48,269 nucleotides of DNA, taken from positions 1-48,269 of the forward strand of contig CAMNAJ010000002.1 in NCBI GenBank assembly GCA_946530935.1, in the 5' to 3' direction. The notes beneath the pieces were generated by a model. That model ran no database searches. It was not told where the DNA came from and worked only from the letters and a program-made list of their open reading frames with translations. The stretch comes from an uncultured Candidatus Saccharibacteria bacterium. GTDB lineage: Bacteria > Patescibacteriota > Saccharimonadia > Saccharimonadales > Saccharimonadaceae. The translations under genes and the position numbers were made by a program. This document shows, piece after piece, positions 7,766 to 17,600 of this stretch (position 1 is its first letter; each line of letters opens with the position of its first letter).

Positions 7766-8284
7766 ATGAAATTAATCGTTGGCCTCGGAAATCCAGGTAA
7801 TCAGTACAACTTTACCCGCCATAACTCTGGTTTTTTGGCGCTGGATTTTTATTTTAAATTACATGACTTAAAGTGGGCCGATAAACCGAAATTTGGTGCA
7901 ATTTATCTAAAAACCACGATTAACGGGGAAGACTATATCTTTTTGAAGCCACAGGATTATTACAATGAGAGTGGCAGATCCGTAAAAGAATTCATGCGCT
8001 ATAACAAGCTCGGTTTATCAGATATTTTGATTATTTGTGACGATTTTAATCTAGAATTTGGTAAAATTCGCTACCGCGCCAACGGTTCAGCGGGCGGCAA
8101 TAATGGGCTAAAATCAATCATCGCAGCGTTAGGCACCGAGGAGTTCCCAAGGCTTCGCATCGGTACAGGGAATAATGAGCTAAGAGCTAAGCTCGGCGAC
8201 GTGGATTTTGTTTTATCTAAATTTACTCCAGAAGAAAAAGAAAAACTTCCAGAAGTCTTAAGAGAAGTTGCTGAAAAAATCTAA
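7766..8284 (+). CDS. pth: Peptidyl-tRNA hydrolase
   Basis: 172 aa, slightly shorter than the usual 185-200. Pth releases tRNA from peptidyl-tRNA that drops off ribosomes. Family motifs are GLGNPG at the start with Asn9, catalytic His19 in TRHNSGF, the FLKPQDYYNESG loop, the DDFNLEFGKIR strand and the GSAGGNNGLKSI helix. The extended -10 TGGTATAAT (TATAAT 7754-7759) ends exactly 6 nt before ATG, so the mRNA is predicted leaderless. Its stop overlaps that of the convergent dprA by 4 nt. Confidence 0.95.
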   Translation: MKLIVGLGNPGNQYNFTRHNSGFLALDFYFKLHDLKWADKPKFGAIYLKTTINGEDYIFLKPQDYYNESGRSVKEFMRYNKLGLSDILIICDDFNLEFGKIRYRANGSAGGNNGLKSIIAALGTEEFPRLRIGTGNNELRAKLGDVDFVLSKFTPEEKEKLPEVLREVAEKI

Positions 8285-9207
8285 TTAAGAGCCCAAGAAT
8301 TTAAGCCAAGGGAGCGAATTTTCCCCTTAATTTCTAATAGAATCGTCGACTCATTAAATACCTCTGGTGGCAACTTAGTTTCGGCCATGATTTCTTCGCC
8401 AGAACGAAAACCATTGTAAATAGCTTTTAGAATTAGGGTTTCTACATCGGTATCGCCGACAAGATTGTTTTTCTTTAGTCTTTTTTGTTTTTTATAATAG
8501 TCTTCTGGGAAAAGCTCTCTTAAAATGTCTTCAGGCTCAGTATAAGGAAAAGCGCCTTGGCTGATAAGTTTATTACACCCTCTCGAATATGGACTAGTTA
8601 TGTTGCCAGGGACCGCAAACACTTCTTTTCCTTGTGACAAAGCGTGCGAAGCAGTGTTTAAAGAGCCAGATTTCTCGGCTGCCTCCACCACCACTACGAT
8701 GTCCGAAAGCCCTGAAATAATGCGATTTCTCTCTAGAAAACTTGTCTTTGGATAAACTTTGGCGCCGGGAGCGTATTCACTGATTATTAGTCCACCTTTT
8801 TCGACAATTTCTCTAGCTAAGGGCTGGTGGTTTTTAGGATATATTTCATTAATTGGCGTACCTAAAACCGCCACCGTGATACCTCCTGCATCAAGTGCGG
8901 CACGGTGGCTAATACTATCAATGCCATAAGCTAACCCAGAAACAACAATGACGCCATTTTTTGCTAGTTCATAACCTAATTTATAAGCAACCTCCTCACC
9001 GTATTTAGTATTATGTCTAGATCCGACGATTGCGACCGTTTTAGGGCGCGATTTTTTACCATTTTTTAACACATTTTCTGGCATTTTACCATAAAAATAT
9101 AATGTTTTAGGCGTAAGCACAATAGAGCCCAACACCTCTGTAAAATTGGCCTCTAGGGGTGAAATTGTATTGATTTTTTGAAAAAAGTGTGAAAAAAGTG
9201 TTGACAT
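8281..9207 (-). CDS. dprA: DNA processing protein DprA/Smf
   Basis: 308 aa. DprA loads RecA on incoming single-stranded DNA during natural transformation. The Rossmann-like core shows AIVGSRHNTKYGEE, VSGLAYGIDSISHRAALD, TIAVLGT-like TVAVLGTPINEIYP, LIISEYAPG, FLERNRIISGLSD and GKEVFAVPGN. The last ~65 residues look like the DprA winged helix. The N-terminal SAM-like domain is short. The start is supported by AAGGGAGATAAT directly before ATG. The gene is divergent from the RNA gene promoter at 9201-9229, which overlaps its start region. Its presence suggests competence or at least DNA-uptake processing. Confidence 0.93.
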   Translation of the reverse strand: MSTLFSHFFQKINTISPLEANFTEVLGSIVLTPKTLYFYGKMPENVLKNGKKSRPKTVAIVGSRHNTKYGEEVAYKLGYELAKNGVIVVSGLAYGIDSISHRAALDAGGITVAVLGTPINEIYPKNHQPLAREIVEKGGLIISEYAPGAKVYPKTSFLERNRIISGLSDIVVVVEAAEKSGSLNTASHALSQGKEVFAVPGNITSPYSRGCNKLISQGAFPYTEPEDILRELFPEDYYKKQKRLKKNNLVGDTDVETLILKAIYNGFRSGEEIMAETKLPPEVFNESTILLEIKGKIRSLGLNSWALN

Positions 9208-9229
9208 ATTATCTCCCTTGTGATATAAT
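9201..9229 (+). promoter_or_regulatory. Consensus promoter TTGACA-17-TATAAT of the 9236 RNA gene
   Basis: TTGACA at 9201-9206, exactly 17 nt, TATAAT at 9224-9229: a full consensus promoter, the strongest in the window. Predicted start near 9236. No ORF with a usable start codon follows before the terminator at 9547, which implies a highly expressed RNA gene. Confidence 0.85.
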
Positions 9230-9235
9230 CATAGA

Positions 9236-9547
9236 CAGTTAGGGCACAAAAAAGTGCTCTACACCGCACCTAAATAAGTTATAATTTCAGCTATACTTCC
9301 TATAGTGTAGCAGAAATTGCGTGCTTTTGAAACCCTTTCGGGCTTTAAATTTCTTTAAGGTTTAAAGTTTTATAAGTATTACCTCCACTTTGAAGGGGAG
9401 TCTTCGAAGGCATAGCAATCCCTCTAACCGGCGGGCCCCAATTTGTGTGAGGTGGGTCGCGCTTCCGGGGTTCTCCCGGTATCATAGAGAAGCGTTAGAG
9501 GGCCAAAATAGCCCCAGGTGATGCCCACCCTTACCTGGGGCTTTTTT
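9236..9547 (+). ncRNA. Unassigned structured RNA, about 310 nt
   Basis: Bounded by a consensus promoter and a strong terminator. The transcript holds no ATG before the terminator hairpin. Paired elements visible by eye are a 5' hairpin AGGGCAC/GTGCTCT at once after the start, GCTATAC/GTGTAGC, CCC-TTTC-GGG, CTTTAAA/TTTAAAG, CTCC..GGAG, and a long-range stem CCCTCTAAC (9420-9428) with GTTAGAGGG (9494-9502) that closes a GC-rich domain. The RNase P signature GAGGAAAGTCC, the SRP core GGAAGCAG, a tmRNA tRNA-like 3' end with CCA, and a T-box are all absent. It is a good candidate for a lineage-specific RNA. A divergent member of a known class such as 6S is possible, though it is long for that. Confidence 0.6.
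9511..9547 (+). terminator. Terminator of the 9236 RNA gene
   Basis: Perfect 9-bp stem GCCCCAGGT (9511-9519) and ACCTGGGGC (9533-9541), then TTTTTT at 9542-9547. The -10 box of the next gene begins 14 nt later. Confidence 0.9.
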
Positions 9548-9572
9548 GTTACTTATTTGGTATAATATGCTT

Positions 9573-10292
9573 ATGGATAATCCCGTAGCGGAAAAACCAG
9601 AAGAAGAATCCTTGGCCAAGGAAGAAAAAACTGCAGAGCCTGGCGACAATGAGGACGAGGAAGCAGTTAAAACCGAGGAAGAGGAAATTGAAGAAATCAA
9701 ACGATCTATCAATATGAAGACCGTAAGGATTTTTGTTTCTTTAGTCTTAATTATTGCATTAATAGTAGGAATGGTTTATTTGTACTGGCTAGATAACCAG
9801 GGAATCGGCACAAGTGGAATTTACCGTTTAGTGGCAACTGGTGCTTTTGCGCCGCTAGCGGTAATTCTAATTTTTCATTTTATTCATCTGATGCTTTCTA
9901 AAAGTAATCTGAAAGAAGAGCTCCGTTTGATTAAAAAATATCCTTATAAGAAGAAAAAGCTGTTTACTTTTAGTCTTGAAGGTTTGAAACAGTTTTACGC
10001 GAGTAAACCAGAAGAAGAGAAAGAAAACAGCGAAGAATTCAACTATACAAAGGCAATGTATTTTGAGGAAGAACTAGGCGTGAACGGCTCAAGAATGGCG
10101 GGCACCTTTATACTATTGTTAATTTTGACCGGTTTATCTATTTTCTTCATTACCGGTCATGTGCTGTTATTTGGAATCCCTTTAGCATTAATTGCCGGAT
10201 TTTTTGGAATAGTTTTTATCGGTTTACTAATTACCCGACGAAAATTAAACGAAGAAATGATGAATTACGTTCATAAGATTAAAGAATTATAA
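9573..10292 (+). CDS. Membrane protein of unknown function, four predicted TM segments
   Basis: 239 aa. A charged, Glu-rich cytosolic N-terminus of about 45 residues precedes hydrophobic segments near 52-72, 83-103, 170-190 and 193-217. A Lys-rich loop (KKYPYKKKKLF) lies between pairs two and three. I do not recognise a family. Start choice: TATAAT at 9561-9566 ends exactly 6 nt before the ATG at 9573, giving a leaderless mRNA; longer frame starts at 9546 or 9567 fall inside the promoter or terminator. Its 3' end overlaps the convergent gene by 6 nt. Confidence 0.75.
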   Translation: MDNPVAEKPEEESLAKEEKTAEPGDNEDEEAVKTEEEEIEEIKRSINMKTVRIFVSLVLIIALIVGMVYLYWLDNQGIGTSGIYRLVATGAFAPLAVILIFHFIHLMLSKSNLKEELRLIKKYPYKKKKLFTFSLEGLKQFYASKPEEEKENSEEFNYTKAMYFEEELGVNGSRMAGTFILLLILTGLSIFFITGHVLLFGIPLALIAGFFGIVFIGLLITRRKLNEEMMNYVHKIKEL

Positions 10293-11066
10293 TTTTTCGA
10301 TTTTTGTAACGTAAATTATTTCGCAGGCACCGTTGCCATTGTCGGTGCGGCTAGTACTAGAAAATAGATTTCCTTCATATTGTGAATAAATATTGACGAG
10401 ATAGCCAACGATGCGGACCCGGTCACCTCGCTTTAACCCAAAGATTTGATTGCGTATTTCTTTAGTGCTAGGGATGAGGTGATTGTTTGACATTTGAATG
10501 TGTGATACTTTAGTGCGGAAAATACCGCGATAAGCGTCGTCGGCCTCCTCGATGACGTTGTTTTGCCATGCGATGGCACATTGGCGGGTATGCTGACGAT
10601 AAGAAATATCAGGGTTATTTAGACTGTCTTTGAGGCTGCCCCACACAAGACAGACGTCGCGCGGTACGTAAGTGCTATATAAATCAAAGCCAAAATAGTC
10701 ATGTACGCTGGTAACAACGGCACTAATGTCATAGTAGGCCTTGTATTTAATCGTAGATGGCCGTCCGTTGATGGCGCCTGTCTCTCTTCCTTCGACGTCA
10801 ATTTGAATAGGATCTTCATCGATAGAAGAATGATATTCATTGCTATAATTCGGAAGACCAGCGGCGTGGAAGGTGTTTTCAAAACGAAAACGATGAATTA
10901 AAAAAGTGACGGCTGGTATAGCGAGAATCACTACGAAACCGATAATATATATTTTGGCGTTTTTTCGATGTTTAAATTTGACATTGTGTTGATAAGTTTT
11001 AACATCTTTACTGCGCTGTTCTTTATCGTATGGATCAAAATAAATTTTAGAGGGGTCCACCTTCAT
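10287..11066 (-). CDS. Membrane-anchored extracytoplasmic protein, OB-fold-like C-terminus
   Basis: 259 aa. A basic cytosolic N-terminus of about 38 residues, one TM segment (about 39-58, IYIIGFVVILAIPAVTFLI), then an exported domain of about 200 residues. The C-terminal pattern (RGDRVRIVGYLVNIYSQYEG, then SSTSRTDNGNGACEIIYV) resembles a periplasmic domain I know from other bacteria, in which an OB-like fold ends in S-x-x-R-x-D-x-G-x-G-A-C-E. The role of that domain is not established. TACAAT ends 6 nt before ATG, again a leaderless arrangement. It shares its upstream region with the divergent topA. Confidence 0.7.
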   Translation of the reverse strand: MKVDPSKIYFDPYDKEQRSKDVKTYQHNVKFKHRKNAKIYIIGFVVILAIPAVTFLIHRFRFENTFHAAGLPNYSNEYHSSIDEDPIQIDVEGRETGAINGRPSTIKYKAYYDISAVVTSVHDYFGFDLYSTYVPRDVCLVWGSLKDSLNNPDISYRQHTRQCAIAWQNNVIEEADDAYRGIFRTKVSHIQMSNNHLIPSTKEIRNQIFGLKRGDRVRIVGYLVNIYSQYEGNLFSSTSRTDNGNGACEIIYVTKIEKL

Positions 11067-11123
11067 GTTTTTATTGTAACATAAAACCCTTATGGTTGAC
11101 TTGGTGTGTTATGATATATTTAT

Positions 11124-13427
11124 ATGTCTAAAAATTTAGTAATCGTAGAGAGCCCGGCCAAAGCACACACTATCGAGAAATATCTCGGAAGTGATTTTAA
11201 AGTGTTAGCAAGCGTGGGGCATATTAGAAAAGATACTAAGGTTGATAAGTCAACTTTTGATGTGACATATGAAATTGATCCAGAACATAAAGATATTATT
11301 AATGAGTTAAAAAAAGAAGTAAAAACTGCTAATAAAATTTGGCTCGCAACTGATGAAGACCGCGAAGGAGAATCAATTTCTTGGCATCTTCTTGAAGTTT
11401 TAAAACTTCCAAAAACCACTGCAAGAATAACTTTTCACGAGATTACTAAACCAGCTCTAGAAGAAGCAATCAAAAATCCACGTACTGTTGATATGGATAT
11501 GGTAGCTTCACAACAGGCACGTCAAACACTAGATATGCTGGTGGGTTACGATCTTTCTGATATGGTACGCAAAAAAGTCCCAGGTGCAATTTCGGCCGGA
11601 CGCGTACAGAGTCCAGCACTTAGGCTTGTAGTGGAGCGCGAAAAAGAAATTGAAAAATTTGACTCCAAATTTAATTTTAAAGTCACTGGAAAATTCAAGA
11701 AAAGTGCTGAGTTTGAAGCAACTTATGACGGTAACGCACCAGAAACCGAAGAGGCCGCTACAAAATTACTTGAGAAATTACTTGATGCTGATTTTGTTGT
11801 GACCGATGTGGCAGATGAAGAGGGAATTAAGTCCTCACCAGTACCATTTACTACTGCTGCTCTCCAAATCGAAGCCAACGCTAAACTTGGTTTTTCATCA
11901 CGTACCACGATGGCCGCCGCTCAGGGGCTATACCAATCTGGTTTAATCACTTATCATAGAACCGATTCTCTTAATTTGTCGCGTCAGGCAGTAGCCGAAA
12001 TGGCTAATTATATTGAAAAGAGCTTCGGAAAAGAATACTTAAAAGTGCGTTCATTTAAGACAAAAGACGCTTCAGCCCAAGAAGCACATGAAGCAATTCG
12101 TCCTACTAGTGTTGCAAGAACTGCCGCCGGCAAAAATGAATACGAAAAGAAACTTTACCAGTTGATTTGGGCAAGAACCCTTGCCACTCAAATGGCAAGT
12201 GCTAAGGTTGCGAAAACTACTATCACGCTTGAAGGTAAAAAAGAGCCGTTCGTTGCTAAAGGCGAAGTGGTGATTTTTGATGGTTTTCTTCGCGTTTATG
12301 GCAAGGCTCGCGACTTAGAGCTACCGAAGCTTAGTAAGGGTGATAAAGTGGCTAATTTGGGTCTCTACGCGCGCCAGAACTACTCAAAAGCACCGGCGAG
12401 ATATACAGAAGGTTCGCTCGTAAAGAAACTCGAAGAACTTGGAATAGGCCGACCTTCAACATATGCCTCAATTATGACCGCCATCCAGGCACGTGGTTAT
12501 GTGGTTAAGGGCGAAAGTGAAGGCTCGAGCCGCACTATTGTTGAAATTAGAGCAGAGAATGGCAAGGTACAGCGCGAAACTGTATCCGAAAAATATGGTG
12601 CCAATAAAGGTAAGCTCGTACCAACGCCAATTGGCGAATTAGTGGCAGATTTTCTAGTAGATAATTTTAAGAATATTGTTGATTACAAATTTACAGCCAA
12701 TATTGAAAAAGATTTAGATCTTGTGGCGGAAGCAAAACTCGAACGCGTTAAGATGTTAAAGGATTTTTATGGCCCATTTCGCGATACAGTTTTAGTCGCT
12801 CAAGGTGTAGAACGCTATAATAATGCAAAATTACTTGGTCATGACCCAGAGACCGGAAAGCCAATTTATGCAAAAGTTGGTAAGAATGGTGGCTTTATTC
12901 AGCTTGGCGACAACGAAAAAGAAGCTGGAGAAAAACCACGTTTTGCACCTTTACCAAAGCGTAAATCCGTAAAAACCGTGACTTTAGAGCAGGCTTTAAA
13001 ACAACTTGCTCTCCCATCTTTGCCGCGTATTCTCGGAAAAGCCAAAGACGGAAATGAAATTATTGCTGCTAATGGCCCATTCGGACCATATCTAAAGGCT
13101 GGTAAATATAATATTCCGATGAAAGATTATGACCCATATACTGTGACGCTAGAGGAAGCATTGCCTCTTTATGAAGCTAAAATAAACTCTATCATCGCCG
13201 ACTGGGAAGATATTATGATTATTAACGGTGCTTATGGCCCATATATTAAAGGTCCAGGTAGGCGCAATAATGTCAAAGTTCCTAGCGATGTTGATCCAAA
13301 GAAGATTACTCGCGAGCAAGCCGAAGAAATGCTTAAAAACAAGCCAAAAACCACCCGTAGAGGTGTACGCGGTGGTCGCTCAAAGACTCGTGCCAAAAAG
13401 TCGGCTAAAGTCTCTAAAAAATCCTAG
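11124..13427 (+). CDS. topA: DNA topoisomerase I
   Basis: 767 aa type IA topoisomerase that relaxes negative supercoils. The TOPRIM domain opens with LVIVESPAKAHTIEKYLG and has DEDREGESISWHL. The active-site Tyr277 lies in ITYHRTDS, and the conserved GIGRPSTYA and KTMPGAIS-like VPGAISAGRVQSPALRLV are present. The C-terminus has no zinc-finger cysteines and carries topoisomerase C-terminal repeats (NGPFGPYLKAG, NGAYGPYIKGP) and a Lys/Arg-rich tail, as in actinobacterial enzymes. The -10 box is TATGAT or TATATT, with ATG 8 nt or less downstream. A clear terminator follows. Confidence 0.95.
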   Translation: MSKNLVIVESPAKAHTIEKYLGSDFKVLASVGHIRKDTKVDKSTFDVTYEIDPEHKDIINELKKEVKTANKIWLATDEDREGESISWHLLEVLKLPKTTARITFHEITKPALEEAIKNPRTVDMDMVASQQARQTLDMLVGYDLSDMVRKKVPGAISAGRVQSPALRLVVEREKEIEKFDSKFNFKVTGKFKKSAEFEATYDGNAPETEEAATKLLEKLLDADFVVTDVADEEGIKSSPVPFTTAALQIEANAKLGFSSRTTMAAAQGLYQSGLITYHRTDSLNLSRQAVAEMANYIEKSFGKEYLKVRSFKTKDASAQEAHEAIRPTSVARTAAGKNEYEKKLYQLIWARTLATQMASAKVAKTTITLEGKKEPFVAKGEVVIFDGFLRVYGKARDLELPKLSKGDKVANLGLYARQNYSKAPARYTEGSLVKKLEELGIGRPSTYASIMTAIQARGYVVKGESEGSSRTIVEIRAENGKVQRETVSEKYGANKGKLVPTPIGELVADFLVDNFKNIVDYKFTANIEKDLDLVAEAKLERVKMLKDFYGPFRDTVLVAQGVERYNNAKLLGHDPETGKPIYAKVGKNGGFIQLGDNEKEAGEKPRFAPLPKRKSVKTVTLEQALKQLALPSLPRILGKAKDGNEIIAANGPFGPYLKAGKYNIPMKDYDPYTVTLEEALPLYEAKINSIIADWEDIMIINGAYGPYIKGPGRRNNVKVPSDVDPKKITREQAEEMLKNKPKTTRRGVRGGRSKTRAKKSAKVSKKS

Positions 13428-13447
13428 TTTTACAAGATTTTTACCAT

Positions 13448-13474
13448 AAATGCTATACTTCTAGCATTTTTTTT
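13448..13474 (+). terminator. topA terminator
   Basis: Perfect AAATGCTA (13448-13455) and TAGCATTT (13462-13469) stem with a 6-nt loop, then a T-run to 13474. Confidence 0.8.
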
Positions 13475-13526
13475 CACAAATGAAAAAAATGTGATACAAT
13501 AATGTGAGAAAATAAAAATTCCATAG

Positions 13527-13555
13527 TTGACATTTAGTGAAAACTATGTTATTAT
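13527..13555 (+). promoter_or_regulatory. Promoter TTGACA-17-TATTAT of the sigma4-HARE gene
   Basis: TTGACA at 13527-13532, a 17-nt spacer and TATTAT at 13550-13555. Predicted start about 13562, so a leader of about 40 nt precedes the ATG at 13603. GGAATAAGGA in the leader may be a weak Shine-Dalgarno. Confidence 0.8.
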
Positions 13556-13602
13556 AAGCATTATTAACAGTAACAACAGGGATGGAATAAGGAAAAATAC
13601 TG

Positions 13603-14631
13603 ATGGACCAAAATGCGGAAATCCTAAAAAAAGCAATCTCCGGCAGCCTAAAAATCATTGAACAGAAACGTGAAAGAGAAATCATTTCTCGTCGTTTCGG
13701 TCTAAATGGTAAGAAAGAAACACTTGAACAAATTGGTGAAATGTTATCGATTACACGCGAGCGTGTTCGCCAACTCGAAAAAGCAATTCTAATTCGTCTT
13801 CAGATTTCCGCGGAAGATAATCAAATCCCTGAACTTGCTGCAGCTGAAAAAATCTTGATTCGTAACCTTACTGAAATGGGTCGCGTAGCTAAATTGTCTG
13901 ATCTTGCCGATAAAGTATACGGCAGAGTAGCCACTTCTTCAGAGAGAACCGGCATTTATTTTATTGCAACTTTCTCTAAAGCACTCTCTGTAATTGAAGA
14001 GAATGATAAATATAACGCAGCCGTTGGTATTGCAGAGTACGGCGATGAAAAGACAATTCGCTCTAAAACTGATGAGATCGTAAAAGTTATTCGTGAAAAT
14101 AAAGCTCCGATGACACTGGATGAGCTTGACAATAAGCTAGATTATGAGCATCCTGACCATATAAAAGCTATTGCGTCAATTTCTAAACTGTTAGCAACCC
14201 TAAATGGCCTTTGGGGACTTGCTAAATGGCCAACTGTCAATCCAAAGAACATCCGCGATAAGATTTTTGTAATTCTTGAAGCTAAAAAAGAGCCAATGCA
14301 TTTTTCAGAAATCGCAAAAGAGATTGCTGACTCTAATTTCAAGAGAAAGAATGTTACTGTACAGGCTATCCACAACGAACTCATTAAGGATTCACGTTTT
14401 GTACTAATTGGTCGCGGTATTTATGCTCTTTCGTCTTGGGGTTATAAGAAGGGAACTATTTCTGAGATCATAACTTCTATTCTAGAAAAATCTGAAACTC
14501 CACTTACTCGTGAAGAAATCGTAAAACAGGTTCTTCGTGTTCGCAAAGTAAAAGAAACTACCATTCTTCTTAATTTACAGAATAAAAAGTTATTTAAGAA
14601 AATTGATAAGAACTCTTATACTTTAGCATAG
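13603..14631 (+). CDS. Sigma-70 region-4-like/HARE-HTH DNA-binding protein
   Basis: 342 aa. Residues about 20-70 (REREIISRRFGLNGKKETLEQIGEMLSITRERVRQLEKAI) match sigma-70 region 4 closely, including the E-x-I-x-x-RFGL start and the T-R-E-R-V-R-Q-L-E recognition helix. Region 2, needed for -10 melting, is absent, so it is not a complete sigma factor. The rest contains winged-helix modules of the HARE-HTH type known from RNA polymerase delta subunit (e.g. APMTLDELDNKL, EPMHFSEIAKEIADS with FVLIGRGIYALSSWG, TPLTREEIVKQVL). It is likely a transcription regulator that contacts the -35 region or RNA polymerase. A consensus promoter precedes it, and the leaderless promoter of the next gene overlaps its 3' end. 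Confidence 0.85.
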   Translation: MDQNAEILKKAISGSLKIIEQKREREIISRRFGLNGKKETLEQIGEMLSITRERVRQLEKAILIRLQISAEDNQIPELAAAEKILIRNLTEMGRVAKLSDLADKVYGRVATSSERTGIYFIATFSKALSVIEENDKYNAAVGIAEYGDEKTIRSKTDEIVKVIRENKAPMTLDELDNKLDYEHPDHIKAIASISKLLATLNGLWGLAKWPTVNPKNIRDKIFVILEAKKEPMHFSEIAKEIADSNFKRKNVTVQAIHNELIKDSRFVLIGRGIYALSSWGYKKGTISEIITSILEKSETPLTREEIVKQVLRVRKVKETTILLNLQNKKLFKKIDKNSYTLA

Positions 14632-14650
14632 TTTATGCTAGAATATACTT

Positions 14651-17600
14651 ATGGATAAAGTCATACATTTTATTTTAACGCCGATGTTTTGGATTCCGGC
14701 TGTTGCTATTTTGGCTTATTTTACCTATAAAAACTATAAGAAACTAAACACTCTTAAAGTTTTGAATGTTGATTCTGTGCTTTTGATGCTTGAAATTCCA
14801 CGCACAAATGACAAAAAGGAGCTCGCCGCCGAGCAACTATTTGCTTCACTTCATGGTATTCTTCGCGATAAACAAGAGCTCAAAAATTCTGGTGGCGTGC
14901 AAGAGCATTTATCGTTTGAAATTGTTTCTACGGCCGGCCAAATTCGTTTTTATGTTTGGGTGCCAAAAGTCTTGCAAAGCTTTGTAGAAGGGCAGATTTA
15001 TTCACAATACCCAACCGTGCAGATTTACAAGATGAACGAAGACTATGTTGATTCTCGTGCAAAATATCCAGTGAGCTACACTGCAGAGCTAACACTGATT
15101 GACAATTCGGCACTTCCTATTAAGACTTTTGAATCCTTTGAGGTCGATCCTCTAGCTGGTATTACTGGTACACTCGCAAAACTAAGCCCTGAAAAAACTG
15201 AAGAAATGTGGATTCAAATCCTCGCTCGTCCAATTCCGGACGATTGGCACAAAAATACGACCGATAAGTGGGTGAAGGGCGTAAAATCTGGAAAGAAGAC
15301 TCTGTTTGGTGGCACGATTGATTGGACTTATATTGTAGAAATCTTAGGTGCTTTGGTTAGACCGCCAGCTGGTGGGACAACTTCTGAAGTTAAAGTTGAG
15401 CTGTCAGACCGCGCCAAAACTCAAATTGCAAAAGCCGAGGAAAAAGCCACAAAGCTCGGTTACGAAGTCAAGATTCGCTTAGTATATCTCGGTCAAAGCG
15501 ATATTGATGCCAAATTGAACATGCAGGCACTTGTTGGTACTTTCAAACAGTTTAATTCTACTAATTTGAATGGCTTTAAACAGGTTGGTGGCACATTTAG
15601 CCGTGACGAATTAGCCGCCTACAAAATGCGTTTATTCTCCGATAGTGGCTTTATTCTAAATATCTCAGAATTGGCTTCGGTTTACCATTTACCGCACACA
15701 TCGGTAGAAACACCAAATATCGTTTGGGCAAGTTCAAAGACCGCCGAGCCGCCAGCCAAACTCCCAGTACTAACTGGCGAAATGTCGAACGATGAAAACA
15801 TTTCTGCCTTTGGTTTAACCAATTTCCGTGGCATCAATCATCAGTTTGGTTTGATTCGTCGCGACCGCTCACGCCATGTTTATATTATTGGTCAGACTGG
15901 TGCTGGTAAGTCTGGTTTGCTTGAATTAATGGCACTCTCCGATCTTTTCTATAATCAAGGCTACTGTATTATTGATCCGCATGGCGATTTTGCTATTGAT
16001 AATCTTAAATTCGTACCAGAATCACGTATTAAAGACGTAGTTTATTTCAATCCAGCCGATACAGCTTATCCAGTGGCATTTAATCCGTTAGAGGTGAGCG
16101 ACCCAGCTAAAAAACCAAACATTTGCTCTGAAGTAATTGGCGTATTAAAGCGCATGTTCGGCGATTCTTGGGGTCCAAGACTTGAACATATTCTCCGTTA
16201 TACGCTGCTTGCCCTGCTCGATCGTCCAGAAACAACCCTTCTTGATATTTCAAGAATGCTTACGGACAAAGATTTCCGCAAGGAGACTTTGGAGTATTGT
16301 CACGATGTAACTGTGCTCCAGTTCTGGAAACACGAATTTGGTCAATGGAATGAAAAGCAAGTCAATGAGTCAATTGCACCAGTCCTAAACAAGGTGGGTG
16401 CATTTACGGCCAACCCGATTATTCGTAATATTATTGGTCAATCAAAATCATCATTTGATATCCGAAAGATTATGGATGAAGGTAAGATCTTAGTCGTGAA
16501 TCTATCTAAAGGTCTAATTGGCGAAGATAATGCTGCGATTCTCGGCGCATTCCTTGTAACTAAGGTTCAGCTTGCTGCTATGAGCCGTTCCGATATTCCA
16601 GACGTCAAGGATCGTCGCCCGTTCTATCTTTATGTAGATGAGTTCCAGAACTTCGCTACCGACTCGTTTGCTGTAATTCTATCCGAAGCTCGTAAATACG
16701 GCCTTAACCTTACCGTCGCCAACCAATACGTTGCCCAAATGACCGATTCAGTGCGTGACGCTGTCTTTGGTAACGTTGGTACAACTATCAGCTTCCGTGT
16801 TTCGGCAGATGATGCTCCGATTCTTTCTAAACAGTTTGAACCAATCTTTGAGGCAGCAGATTTACTCCAATTAAATAACCGCAACTTCGTGATTTCAATG
16901 ATTATTAACGGCGAAAAAGTGCCAGCCTTCTCTGCTACTACTTTGCAAATTCCAGATTCGCCAAAAGATAATTTTGCCGACATCATTTCTTACTCTCGTG
17001 CACATTATGCTCGCCCGCGCTATGACGTTGAGGCAGAAATTCGTGAGACGATTGAACAATCCGAAAAATATAAGAGGGAATTATCAGATTCTGGTCGCCA
17101 AGACGGCCCTGTATTCACTCCAGTATCCCGTACCATGGTGACTGATGCCCCTTCAATGCCGACCAATGGCTATGTCCTTAAGGCCGAACAAAAACCGAAC
17201 ATTAAAAGACCGTCTACGCCGCAAGAAGATTTCCGCCGCCAGAACCTTAGCCCGAACGCCGCTGAAGGTAAAGAACGTCTTGGGTTAAAAGATCTTGCGA
17301 AGCTCGTGAAGAAGCAGGAAACCAAGCAGGAAACGGCTCCAGAAGCCAAAATTAAGCCCGTAGAGGCTCCTAAACCGGAGGAGACGAATAAGAAAGGGAA
17401 GGAAAGGAAATCTCGCCGTAAAGCCGGTAAAAAAGCCCTAAATGCTTCCCCTGCCCCTGTCAAACAGGTAGAAACGCCTGTTAATAATGCTTCTGAAACT
17501 GTACAATCCCCTACCCCTGTTTCCACCCCTGTTAAAGCTGAAGAGAAACCTACTGTTCCCACCCCTGTTTCTACCCCTGTTAAGCCAGAGGTGGTATATC

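Noticed and set aside
9236-9547. T-box riboswitch, suggested by GGTGGGTCGCG near 9451
   Set aside because: The T-box core GGTGGNACCGCG is not matched, and the next gene has its own leaderless promoter past the terminator.
13603-14631. Complete alternative sigma factor
   Set aside because: Region 2 and region 3 are missing; only a region 4-like helix-turn-helix is present.
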